Source of the DNA: Novosphingobium aerophilum
GTDB taxonomy: Bacteria > Pseudomonadota > Alphaproteobacteria > Sphingomonadales > Sphingomonadaceae
Reading direction: 5' to 3'
Assembly: GCF_014230305.1 (NCBI RefSeq)
Contig: NZ_JACLAU010000001.1
Coordinates: forward strand, 372,001 to 436,000
Length of the DNA: 64,000 nt
The translations under genes and the position numbers were made by a program. Under the pieces are notes generated by a model, which saw only the letters and a program-made list of their open reading frames with translations, had not been told where the DNA came from and ran no database searches. Shown piece by piece: positions 1 to 7,958 of this stretch (the first letter of the stretch is position 1; each line of letters starts with the position of its first letter).

Positions 1-1086
1 CTAACCGGCAAGCAATGGGTCTCGGCGGGGGCGGCCTTGCAGGGACGGCTGCTGAAGGCCGTGCTCGACGCCGGGGCCGACGTCCGGATCGACAGCCCGG
101 TGCGCGAACTGGTGATCGCGGATGGCCGCGTCGCCGGGGTGATCGCCGAAAGCGGCGGCGAACGGCGCCGGATCGGGGCGCGCCTGGGCGTGCTGATCAA
201 TGCCGGCGGGTTCGCGCAGAATCAGGCCATGCGGGACCGCTTCATGCCCGGCACCCGGGCCGAATGGTCGAACACGCCCGAAGGCGACACCGGCGACATG
301 CATGCCGAGATGGAGCGGATCGGCGCGGCGCTGGGCCAGATGGACCAGATGGTCGGCTATCAGATGACGCGCATGCCGGGGTGGGAGCAGGCCTTCGTCA
401 AGCCGCCCGCGCAGAGCCTGACCGGCAAGCCCGGGGCGATCCTGGTCGACCAGTCGGGCCAGCGCTACATGAACGAGGGCGGCAGCTATGAGCTGTACTG
501 CCAGACCATGTTCGAACGGAACCGCACGGTCCCCGCCATTCCCAGCTGGGCGATCTTCGATGCGCGGTTTGCCCAGTCCTACCCCATCGCCGGGGTGCGA
601 ATGGCGAAGATGCACCAGGTCTGGAAGGACAGCGGCTATCTGAAGGAGGCCGACACGATCGAAGGCCTGGCGGCGCAGATCGGGGTTCCTGCAGAAGCGC
701 TGCAGGCGACGATCGCGCGCTGGAACGGCTTCGTCGATGCCGGCCACGACGCCGATTTCGGGCGGGGCGCGCGGGCCTATGACCAGTGGCTGGGCGATCC
801 CTTCCTAAAGCCCAATCCCGCACTCGCCCGGATCGACCAGGCCCCGTTCTATGCGGTCGACGTGGTTCCGGGCGACGTTTCGACCTATGGCGGCGCGGTG
901 ACCGACGCCCGGGCCCGCGTGCTGCGGCCCGACGGCTCGGTGATCGACGGGCTCTATGCCTGCGGCGTATCCAGCGCGAGCGTGATGGGCGGGGTCTATG
1001 TCGGGGCGGGGGCCAGCATCGGGCCTTCGCTGGCGTTCGGCTATGTTGCCGCCCGGCACGCGGCCGGGCTGGACAACAGCCTCTGA
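1..1086 (+). CDS. FAD-dependent 3-ketosteroid dehydrogenase-like flavoprotein, 5' end cut off
   Basis: The reading frame is already open at base 1 and ends with TGA at 1084-1086, so the N-terminal FAD-binding Rossmann part lies upstream of the window. The visible 361 codons match the C-terminal two thirds of the fumarate reductase / 3-ketosteroid delta-1-dehydrogenase flavoprotein family: a FAD-contacting strand ending in an INAGGFAQN motif near residue 70, a variable substrate-capping domain, and the closing GGVYVGAGASIGPSLAFGY stretch that binds the FAD isoalloxazine. Members desaturate or dehydrogenate ketone-containing rings such as steroid ring A. The true substrate here is unknown. No gene follows closely on the same strand. 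Confidence 0.8.
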   Translation, partial: LTGKQWVSAGAALQGRLLKAVLDAGADVRIDSPVRELVIADGRVAGVIAESGGERRRIGARLGVLINAGGFAQNQAMRDRFMPGTRAEWSNTPEGDTGDMHAEMERIGAALGQMDQMVGYQMTRMPGWEQAFVKPPAQSLTGKPGAILVDQSGQRYMNEGGSYELYCQTMFERNRTVPAIPSWAIFDARFAQSYPIAGVRMAKMHQVWKDSGYLKEADTIEGLAAQIGVPAEALQATIARWNGFVDAGHDADFGRGARAYDQWLGDPFLKPNPALARIDQAPFYAVDVVPGDVSTYGGAVTDARARVLRPDGSVIDGLYACGVSSASVMGGVYVGAGASIGPSLAFGYVAARHAAGLDNSL

Positions 1087-1093
1087 CCCCGCC

Positions 1094-1384
1094 TCACGCC
1101 TGGGGGGTGGTGAACGACACCGGCCGGGTCAGCAGATAGGGGAGTTCGGGCGAGGCCAGCTTGGTCTGGCTGCCGTTGGCATGGATCAGCGTCACCCGCC
1201 CGACCCCCGGCGAGGCGACCGCGCCGACCACCGTATCGACCCAGGCATGCAGCGCCGCGCGCACCAAGGCGAGATCGTCGCCGCCGGTCGCGGCATGGCC
1301 CGCCGCCTCAAGTTCGGCCTCGAGCGATACCACCCGTTCCGCGGCCTGCTCGATCGCCTGCTCTGCGCTTGTCCTGTCGATCAT
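1094..1384 (-). CDS. Small uncharacterised protein (96 aa)
   Basis: I do not recognise a family. The ATG at 1384 is preceded by AAGGA with about nine bases spacing, which favours it over the TTG two codons upstream. The first 35 residues are rich in Glu, Ala and Arg and look like an amphipathic helix (a heptad-like EQAIEQAAERVVSLEAE run), the middle holds an ALHAWVDTVV helix and the end is beta-rich, suggesting a small soluble helix-plus-sheet fold. It lies alone on the minus strand, 7 bases from the convergent flavoprotein gene and diverging from the E1 alpha gene. Its position in the gap and its SD support a real gene, but only moderately. Confidence 0.5.
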   Translation of the reverse strand: MIDRTSAEQAIEQAAERVVSLEAELEAAGHAATGGDDLALVRAALHAWVDTVVGAVASPGVGRVTLIHANGSQTKLASPELPYLLTRPVSFTTPQA

Positions 1385-1545
1385 CCGCAATCATCCTTGC
1401 TGTGGCGCCGTCTGGGCCGATGCTCTGCTACACCGCCGGGCCCGGCTCGGCCCCGGGGGCGGCCAAATATCGCCGTGGCGCGGTTGACCTGGCCGGGTCC
1501 CGAACGGACAGTGACCGCCAGATCCATCAGCCATCAGGGGATACC

Positions 1546-2541
1546 ATGGCCGTCCTAAGCAATGTCGCAAAGCCCGACAGCGCGGCGCTTGTCGACATCT
1601 ACCGCCGCATGCTCCGCGTCGAGCGCAACGACGACGCGATCCGCGCCTCGCTGCGCCGCGGGCGGCTGCAGATGCCCTATTACTCCGCCCGCGGGCAGGA
1701 GGTGATCCCGGCGACGATCTCGCACCTGCTCACCCAGGATGACCAGATCTGCACGATCTATCGCGGCATCCAGGACATGGTCGCCAAGGATATGCCGCTG
1801 AAGCCGCTGTGGGCGGAGATCGCCGGGCGGATCGACGGGACCTGCAAGGGCAAGGGCGGCCCGATGCACCTGACCTATCCGGACATGGGGATCATGGTCA
1901 CCACCGGCATCGTCGGTTCGTCCATGCCGATCGCCAATGGCCTCGCCTGGGCCGCCCAGCTCGACGGGTCCAAGCGGGTCGTGGTGGCCTACTTCGGCGA
2001 TGGCGCCTCCAACATCGGGGCCTTCCACGAATCGCTCAACATGGCCTCGGCGTGGAAGCTGCCGGTTCTGTTCGTCTGCGCCAACAACGGCTTTGCCGAG
2101 CACACCCGCTATGAGGACGCCACCTCGGTCGATTTCATCGCCAAGCGCGCGGCCGGGTACGGGATGCCGGGCTACACGGTGGACGGCAACGATCCGGACG
2201 ACATGTATGCCCATGTCTCGGCCGCGATCGAGCGGGCCCGGGCGGGGGAGGGGCCGACCCTGCTGGAGTGCAAGACCTTCCGGTTCCTCGGCCACGTGCT
2301 GGGCGATGACGACTTCTACATGGACAAGGACGAGAAGGCCGCCGCCATGGCCGCCGATCCGCTGCCGGCGCTGCGCGCCCGCCTGATCGCCGAGGGCCAT
2401 GCCGGCGAGGACGACCTGGCCGCGATCCAGGCCGCGATCGAGGCCGAGATCACCGAGGCCCAGGAATTCGGATTCAACAGCCCGCTGCCATCGCTGGACG
2501 AACTGCGGCGCGATGTCTTTGCCGAGGAGATGCCCGCGTGA
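1546..2541 (+). CDS. Thiamine-diphosphate dehydrogenase E1 component, alpha subunit
   Basis: 331 aa, the usual length for the alpha subunit of 2-oxo acid or acetoin dehydrogenase E1. It binds ThDP and Mg through the classic GDG (residues 151-153) to NN (180-181) motif, and the helix that follows carries the RYEDATSVDFIAKRAAGYG loop typical of E1 alpha. With the beta subunit it would decarboxylate a 2-oxo acid (or cleave acetoin) and pass the acyl group to a lipoyl E2. The ATG at 1546 starts the conserved region; the frame is open upstream but that part is not protein-like. The stop overlaps the next start by four bases (GTGA), so the two subunits are translationally coupled. Neither E2 nor E3 is nearby, so the substrate is open. 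Confidence 0.88.
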   Translation: MAVLSNVAKPDSAALVDIYRRMLRVERNDDAIRASLRRGRLQMPYYSARGQEVIPATISHLLTQDDQICTIYRGIQDMVAKDMPLKPLWAEIAGRIDGTCKGKGGPMHLTYPDMGIMVTTGIVGSSMPIANGLAWAAQLDGSKRVVVAYFGDGASNIGAFHESLNMASAWKLPVLFVCANNGFAEHTRYEDATSVDFIAKRAAGYGMPGYTVDGNDPDDMYAHVSAAIERARAGEGPTLLECKTFRFLGHVLGDDDFYMDKDEKAAAMAADPLPALRARLIAEGHAGEDDLAAIQAAIEAEITEAQEFGFNSPLPSLDELRRDVFAEEMPA

Positions 2542-3527
2542 GCGAGAAGATCCAGATGAACGGCATCCAGGCGATCAACGCCGCGATGATGGAAGCCATG
2601 GCCGCCGATCCCAAGGTGCTGGTCCTGGGCGAGGACGTGGGCGACCGCGAGGGTGGCGGCGTGACCGGCACGATGAAGGGCCTGTCGAGCAAGTTCGGGA
2701 CCGAGCGGGTCAAGTCCACCCCGATCTCCGAACAGGCGATCATGGGCGCGGCAATCGGCGCGGCCATGGCCGGCTACAAGCCGGTGGCCGAGATCATGAT
2801 GATGAACTTCACCACCGTGTGCATGGACATGATCGTCAACCACGCCGCCAAGCTGCGCTTCATGTCGGGCGGGCAGACCAGCGTGCCGCTGACCATCCGC
2901 ACCCTGACCGGCGCGGGCTGGCAGACCGCCGGGCAGCATTCCGACTTCTTCGAGGGCTGGTTCGCCCACACCGCCGGGATCAAGGTGGTGGCGGGCTCGA
3001 ACCCGGCCGACCTCAAGGGGCTGCTGCTGTCCTGCATCGACGATCCCGATCCCTGCATCTTCATCGAGGGCGGCATGACGCTGTTCGTCCCGGGCGAGGT
3101 CGCGCCGGATCAGGGGCCGATCCCGCTGGGCAAGGCCAATGTCGTGGTGCCGGGCAGCGACGTGACGATCGTATCGTGGTCGTCGCAGGTGCTGCGCTGC
3201 CAGATGGCGCTGCAGGGCCTGGCCGAGGCCGGGATCTCGGCCGAGCTGATCGACCTGCGCACGATCTCGCCCTGGGATCGCGAATGCGTGCTCAACTCGG
3301 TCGCCAAGACCGGGCGGGCGATGATCGTCCATGAGGCCGTGCGCTCGTTCGGGCCGGGGGCGGAAATCGCCGCGACCATCAACGAGGAGCTGTTCGGCCA
3401 GCTCAAGAAGCCGGTCACCCGGCTCGGCGCCCCGCAGTGCCCGGTGCCCTTCGCCAAGGTGCTGGAGGACGCCTACATCATCCAGCCCGACGCGATCGTC
3501 GCCGCGGCCAAGGCCCTGATGGACTGA
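2538..3527 (+). CDS. Thiamine-diphosphate dehydrogenase E1 component, beta subunit
   Basis: 329 aa, starting at GTG 2538, overlapping the alpha-subunit stop by four bases. It shows the expected E1 beta features: GEDVGDREGG near residue 31, the TPISE motif at about residue 61 that supplies the conserved Glu activating ThDP, a GQHSDFFEGWF segment in the middle, and a C-terminal transketolase-like domain with IVHEAVRSFGPGAEIAA. It forms the alpha2beta2 heterotetramer with the preceding product in the cytoplasm. It resembles acetoin dehydrogenase and pyruvate dehydrogenase beta chains about equally to the eye. The next gene is convergent. Confidence 0.88.
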   Translation: MSEKIQMNGIQAINAAMMEAMAADPKVLVLGEDVGDREGGGVTGTMKGLSSKFGTERVKSTPISEQAIMGAAIGAAMAGYKPVAEIMMMNFTTVCMDMIVNHAAKLRFMSGGQTSVPLTIRTLTGAGWQTAGQHSDFFEGWFAHTAGIKVVAGSNPADLKGLLLSCIDDPDPCIFIEGGMTLFVPGEVAPDQGPIPLGKANVVVPGSDVTIVSWSSQVLRCQMALQGLAEAGISAELIDLRTISPWDRECVLNSVAKTGRAMIVHEAVRSFGPGAEIAATINEELFGQLKKPVTRLGAPQCPVPFAKVLEDAYIIQPDAIVAAAKALMD

Positions 3528-3591
3528 AGTGGACGGTTCGGGACAGGGGCGTCGCCCGCGCCTGTCCCGAAGGTTCGCCCTGCGCGTCGGC

Positions 3592-4566
3592 TCAGCGGTC
3601 GGCGGTTGACGGGGGCGCCAGCGCGGCCCGGGCCGCCCGCTCCGTCCAGTGATCGGCATCGCCGCCGAGCGCCGCGTTGAGGAACGCGCGCTTGAGGAAC
3701 AGGTGGCAGGGATGCTCGCGGGTCAGACCGATTCCGCCGTGCAACTGCACCGCCTCCTCCGCCACGCGGCAATAGGTGGTGGTGGCGAGCGCCTTCAGCG
3801 CCCCGAGCTGGACCAGGCTGGCCTCGTCGCCGGCGCGGCTCCACAGCAGGGCCTCGGCGGCGGCCACCGCGATCTTCAGGTCGGCGACGCGGTGCTTGAG
3901 CGCCTGGAACAGGGCGAGCGGCCGATCGAACTGGCGCCGCGTCTTGAGATAGTCGACCGCCATGTCGAGCGCGGCCTCCGCTCCGCCGACCGCATCGGCG
4001 GACAGGGCCAGCAGCAGGCGCCGGGTCGCCAGATCGTGGATCGCCCGGGCCGCCTCGCCGGTGGCGATCACCGTGGCCGGGCCCGCCGTCCCGTCGAACA
4101 GGCGGCGGCTGAGGTCCCAGGCGGGGCGCCCGGTGGCCTGTTCGATCGGCGCCAGCGCGATCCGGTCAGGCGCCACCAGCAACACCTCGCGCGCCAGATC
4201 GGCGTCGACCAGCCCGAGCAGCCCGGTCGCGTCGGCGGGGTCGAGCGACAGGGCCACCCGTTCCCCGGCGATGGCGGCGGCGATCCGCGCGTCCCGATCC
4301 GGCAGGTCCGGCGCGGCACAGAGCACGGCGATGGCGGTCATCTGCGCGATCGCGGCACCGGGCACGAGCGCGCGGCCCAGCTCGATATGCACCGCGGCCA
4401 CGGCCTCGGCCCCCAGGCCCAGGCCCCCGTCCGCCTCGGGCGCGGCGAGGCCGAACCAGCCGAGTTCCGCCAGCAGCTGCCAGCTCTGCCCGGCATCGGG
4501 CATCAGACCCGCCTCGCCCAGGGTCTTGCGCGTAGCGTCGCGCAGCTCGTCGCGGGCGATCGTCAT
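3592..4566 (-). CDS. Acyl-CoA dehydrogenase, small-subunit type
   Basis: 324 aa, shorter than the usual 380-400 aa, with a weakly conserved N-terminal half and a well kept C-terminal helical domain: TRRQFDRPLALFQALKHR (FAD/subunit contact) and VQLHGGIGLTREHP near the end. Such short partners occur in heteromeric acyl-CoA dehydrogenases of steroid side-chain breakdown (ChsE-type alpha2beta2 enzymes), where FAD binds at the interface with a longer partner. It begins with ATG at 4566, overlapping by four bases the stop of the longer dehydrogenase upstream, strong evidence that the two are made and assembled together. The substrate acyl-CoA is unknown. Confidence 0.85.
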   Translation of the reverse strand: MTIARDELRDATRKTLGEAGLMPDAGQSWQLLAELGWFGLAAPEADGGLGLGAEAVAAVHIELGRALVPGAAIAQMTAIAVLCAAPDLPDRDARIAAAIAGERVALSLDPADATGLLGLVDADLAREVLLVAPDRIALAPIEQATGRPAWDLSRRLFDGTAGPATVIATGEAARAIHDLATRRLLLALSADAVGGAEAALDMAVDYLKTRRQFDRPLALFQALKHRVADLKIAVAAAEALLWSRAGDEASLVQLGALKALATTTYCRVAEEAVQLHGGIGLTREHPCHLFLKRAFLNAALGGDADHWTERAARAALAPPSTADR

Positions 4567-5747
4567 GCCAGGGTCCACCCCTTGGGCTCGCGCGGCATGC
4601 CCAGCATGCGCTCGGCAATGATGTTGCGCTGCACCTCCTCGCTGCCGCCGGCGATGGTCCAGGCATAGCTGTTCATGAAATCGGCCATCCAGTTGCCACT
4701 GTTGAGATCGCCATAGGTGATCGGCGCCATGTACTGCGCGTCGATCCCGCCCAGCCGCACCCCCAGCGCGGCATAGGCCCGCAGCGCGCGCGAATAGGCG
4801 TTCTTGACGATCGAGGCATCGCCGACCTGTTCGGTTCCGGCCATGCGGCTTTCCAGGAACTGGTCGGCCAGGGCGCAGACCGCATCGACCTGCGCGCCGA
4901 GCGCGCCGAAATCGCGCAGCACCCCGGCATCGTCGGCCCGCCCACCGGCCAGGATGAGATCGGCAATGCGGTCCAGCGCCCCGCGCATCCGGTAGCCCAG
5001 CTCCATCAGCGTCAGCCCGCGCTCCGACGACAGGGTCGCCTGGGCCACGGCCCAGCCGTCGCCCTCGGCCCCGACCCGCTCGCTCACCGGGATCGCGACG
5101 TTGTCCAGGAAGATCTCGGCGAATTCCTCGTCGCCCTGGATCTGGTGGATCGGGCGCACGGTCACCCCCGGCGCCTTCATGTCCATCAGGAAATAGGTGA
5201 GCCCAGCCTGCTTGGCCCCCTCGCTGGAGGTGCGGGCGAGCAGCAGGCAGCGATCGGCGTACTGCGCCATGGTGGACCAGACCTTCTGGCCATTGACCAC
5301 ATAGACGTCGCCCTGCCGCTCGGCCCGGGTCCGCACCGCCGCCAGGTCCGATCCGGCACCGGGTTCGGAAAAGCCCTGGCACCAGGTCTCGCCGCGCAGG
5401 ATCCCCGGCAGATAGCGGGCCTGCTGCTCCGCGCTGCCGCATTCGTGCAGCGTGGCGAAGGCATGATAGGTCGAAACGAAGGACAGCAGCAGCCGCGGCG
5501 CATCGGCCCGGGCCAGCTCTTCGTAGATGACCTTCTGTTCGGCCAGGCTGCGCCCGCCGCCGGGCCATTCGGCCGGCCAGTGCGGGATGGCATAGCCGGC
5601 CTCGACCAGGCGGGCGAACCATGCTCGCTGGGATGCGACAAAGGCCTCGTGCGTGGCGGCCTCGCGCCAGTCGGCCGGGCGGTGGGCGGCCAGCCAGGCG
5701 CGCAGTTCGCGGCGCAGCACGGCTAGGGGATCGGACGATGCGGACAT
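4563..5747 (-). CDS. Acyl-CoA dehydrogenase, large-subunit type
   Basis: 394 aa with the full three-domain acyl-CoA dehydrogenase plan: N-terminal helices, the middle beta domain with WCQGFSEPGAGSDLA (FAD contact) and VNGQKVWSTMAQYAD, and a C-terminal helical domain ending in AGGSEEVQRNIIAERMLG. It should introduce a 2,3 double bond in an acyl-CoA and pass electrons to ETF. At the place where medium-chain enzymes carry the catalytic Glu (YEGT), this protein has AGGS, so the base must come from elsewhere, as in many FadE-type enzymes. ATG 5747 is the first start giving the conserved N-terminus. It is translationally coupled to the small partner downstream and diverges from a second such pair. 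Confidence 0.9.
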   Translation of the reverse strand: MSASSDPLAVLRRELRAWLAAHRPADWREAATHEAFVASQRAWFARLVEAGYAIPHWPAEWPGGGRSLAEQKVIYEELARADAPRLLLSFVSTYHAFATLHECGSAEQQARYLPGILRGETWCQGFSEPGAGSDLAAVRTRAERQGDVYVVNGQKVWSTMAQYADRCLLLARTSSEGAKQAGLTYFLMDMKAPGVTVRPIHQIQGDEEFAEIFLDNVAIPVSERVGAEGDGWAVAQATLSSERGLTLMELGYRMRGALDRIADLILAGGRADDAGVLRDFGALGAQVDAVCALADQFLESRMAGTEQVGDASIVKNAYSRALRAYAALGVRLGGIDAQYMAPITYGDLNSGNWMADFMNSYAWTIAGGSEEVQRNIIAERMLGMPREPKGWTLA

Positions 5748-5898
5748 GATCCCAGCTAGGCCCGCTGCGGCGGCGCAGCGCAAGCCGGCGATTGCAATAT
5801 CCCGTTGGCGATGGCCCGCTCCATCGCCCGGGCAATCTCTCCGCGCCAGTGGGGCAGGGCGCTTGCCGGGGGGCGGGTCGGCGGGCATTGCTCCATCC

Positions 5899-7044
5899 AT
5901 GGATTTCACCTGGACCCCCGAGGAGCAGGCCTTCCGCCAGCGGCTCAAGGATTTCCTCGCCGAAAGCCTGCCGCCGGACTGGGAGCGGTTCGCCGAGCAC
6001 GGCCCGGCCTCGCCGGCGCTGACCCGTTTCGCCGAGCAGTTCTGCGGCAAGCTGGCGGAGCAGCAGTTGCTGACCCCGCACTGGCCCGAGGCGATCGGCG
6101 GCCTGGGGCTGGATCCGTGGCATCAGACCGTCCTGGCCGAAGAGATGTGGATCGCCGGCGAACCGCGCGGCGGCCAGTACATGAACGTCAACTGGATCGG
6201 GCCGACCCTGATCCGCTATGGCACCGAGGCGCAGAAGGCCCGCTATCTGCCGCCGATCGCCGCAGGCCGGGCGCTGTGGTGCCAGGGCTTTTCCGAGCCC
6301 GGGTCGGGTTCGGACCTGGCCAGCCTGCGCACGCGAGCGGTGCTGGAGGGCGATCATTACCGCGTCAACGGCCAGAAGATCTGGACCTCCTATGCCGGGC
6401 TGGCCGACACCTGCTTCCTGCTGTGCCGCACCTCGGACGATCGCAAGCGCGGCATCTCGATCCTGCTGGTCCCGATGGACACGCCCGGGATCACCGTGCG
6501 CCAGATCCCCTCGCTGATCGGCGAGGGCGACATCCACGAGGTGTTCTTCGACGACATGCGCGTCCCGCGCGAGGCGCTGTTCGGTGAAGAGGGGCAGGCC
6601 TGGGAGATCATCGCCTACAGCCTGGTCAACGAACGGCTGGGCATCCCCCGTTACAGCCTGGCCCGCGCCGCGCTTGACCGCGCGGTGGCGATCCTGCGCG
6701 AACAGGGACGGTGGACCGGCGAGGCGGTGAAGATCGAGGCGGCCCATGCCGCCGCGCTGTGCGAGGCGGCGCGCACCGCTTCCTATGCCATCGTCACGCG
6801 CCGCGCGGCGGGGGAGACGATCGGGGCGGAAAGCTCGTCGGCCCGCTTCGCCACGGTCATGGCCGAGCGGCGGGTGGCCGAATTCGTGGTGGAGCATCTG
6901 CCCGAAGCCCTGGCCGATGCCCACCCCTACCTGAAGATGCACCACCAGCGCGGGATCGTGGCGGGGATCGCCGCCGGAGCGGCCGAGATCCAGCTCAACA
7001 TCATTGCCACGGACGTGCTCAAGCTGCCGCGGGAGCCGCGCTGA
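5899..7044 (+). CDS. Acyl-CoA dehydrogenase, large-subunit type (second pair)
   Basis: 381 aa, starting MDFTWTPEEQAFRQRLKDF, the usual opening of this family. Middle-domain motifs LWCQGFSEPGSGSDLASLR and VNGQKIWTSYAGLAD contact FAD and substrate; the C-terminus reads AGAAEIQLNIIATDVLKLPREP, again without the YEGT catalytic Glu motif of medium-chain enzymes. The stop codon shares one base with the start of the next gene (TGATG), so the two products are coupled. Together with the divergent pair it makes a four-gene block of two heteromeric dehydrogenases. Substrate not identifiable; ChsE-like side-chain desaturation of a polycyclic acyl-CoA is one possibility. Confidence 0.9.
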   Translation: MDFTWTPEEQAFRQRLKDFLAESLPPDWERFAEHGPASPALTRFAEQFCGKLAEQQLLTPHWPEAIGGLGLDPWHQTVLAEEMWIAGEPRGGQYMNVNWIGPTLIRYGTEAQKARYLPPIAAGRALWCQGFSEPGSGSDLASLRTRAVLEGDHYRVNGQKIWTSYAGLADTCFLLCRTSDDRKRGISILLVPMDTPGITVRQIPSLIGEGDIHEVFFDDMRVPREALFGEEGQAWEIIAYSLVNERLGIPRYSLARAALDRAVAILREQGRWTGEAVKIEAAHAAALCEAARTASYAIVTRRAAGETIGAESSSARFATVMAERRVAEFVVEHLPEALADAHPYLKMHHQRGIVAGIAAGAAEIQLNIIATDVLKLPREPR

Positions 7045-7955
7045 TGGACCTTGCGCTCAACGCCGACCAGATCGCGATCTGCGATGCCCTCGATGGGCTC
7101 ACCCGGCCCTTTGCCGCGGTATCGCTGCACGGCGCCGGCTTCGCCCTGACCGACCCCGCGCTGGACGCCGCGCTGCGCGACGGCGGGTTCCTGGACGTGG
7201 GGTTCGATCCCGATCTGGGGACCGGCACCGCCGCGATCGTGGTCGAACGGCTGGCCCGCCTGCCGCAGGCGACCGAGGCGGCCGCGTCCGCGATCCTGCG
7301 CCCGGCGCTGGGTTATGACGTGACCGGCCCGGTCTGCCTGGTCGAGGCGGGCGATCTGCGCCGGCCGGTCCGCTTCCTGGCCCCCGGCGCGACCGTGGTG
7401 ATCGTGGGCGAGACGGTCACCAGCTTCGTCGCCACCGCCGCCGACCTGCGACCCGAACCGGCGGCGCTTTATGGCTATCCCGTGGCCACCCTGCGGCAAT
7501 GGCCCGAGGCGCGCCGCCGCCACGACCTGCCGCCGGCCGAGGCGCGCCGGCTGGGGCAGGTCGCGCTGGCGGCGGAATCGGCGGGCCTGCTGGCTGCGGC
7601 GCTGGACAGCGTCTGCGCTCACGTGGCCGATCGCAAGCAGTTCGGGCGGCCGCTCGCCACCTTCCAGGCGCTGCGCCATCGCCTGGCCGAGGCCCAGGTG
7701 CGGACCAACGGCGTCTACTGGCTGGCGATGCGGGCCGCGCACAGCGGCGATCCCGGGGATGCCGCGCTGGCCGCGCTGCACGCGCAGGAAGCGGCGTGGC
7801 AGGTGGTCTACGATTTCCACCAGTTCATGGGCGCCATGGGCATGACCCTGGAGCACCCGCTGCATCTGTGGACCTACCGGCTCAAGCTGCTGGCCAGCGA
7901 GCTGGGCGGGCGCGGGGCCCATGCCCTGGCTGCGGCCGAGGCCCTGTGGGGCTGA
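7044..7955 (+). CDS. Acyl-CoA dehydrogenase, small-subunit type (second pair)
   Basis: 303 aa. The first 160 residues are a degenerate N-terminal/middle domain; the C-terminal helical domain is clear, with VADRKQFGRPLATFQALRHRLAEAQ and VYDFHQFMGAMGMTLEHPLHLW. This is the same short design as the gene ending at 3592. ATG 7044 overlaps the preceding stop by one base. It is expected to complete an alpha2beta2 acyl-CoA dehydrogenase with the preceding gene product rather than act alone. Its stop lies only three bases from the stop of the convergent transporter gene. Confidence 0.85.
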   Translation: MDLALNADQIAICDALDGLTRPFAAVSLHGAGFALTDPALDAALRDGGFLDVGFDPDLGTGTAAIVVERLARLPQATEAAASAILRPALGYDVTGPVCLVEAGDLRRPVRFLAPGATVVIVGETVTSFVATAADLRPEPAALYGYPVATLRQWPEARRRHDLPPAEARRLGQVALAAESAGLLAAALDSVCAHVADRKQFGRPLATFQALRHRLAEAQVRTNGVYWLAMRAAHSGDPGDAALAALHAQEAAWQVVYDFHQFMGAMGMTLEHPLHLWTYRLKLLASELGGRGAHALAAAEALWG

Positions 7956-7958
7956 CGA

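Noticed and set aside
3592..6945. A 1117-codon open frame on the minus strand
   Set aside because: Only its last 324 codons (from 4566) are protein-like; the rest is the shadow of two acyl-CoA dehydrogenase genes, one on each strand, caused by high G+C at third codon positions.
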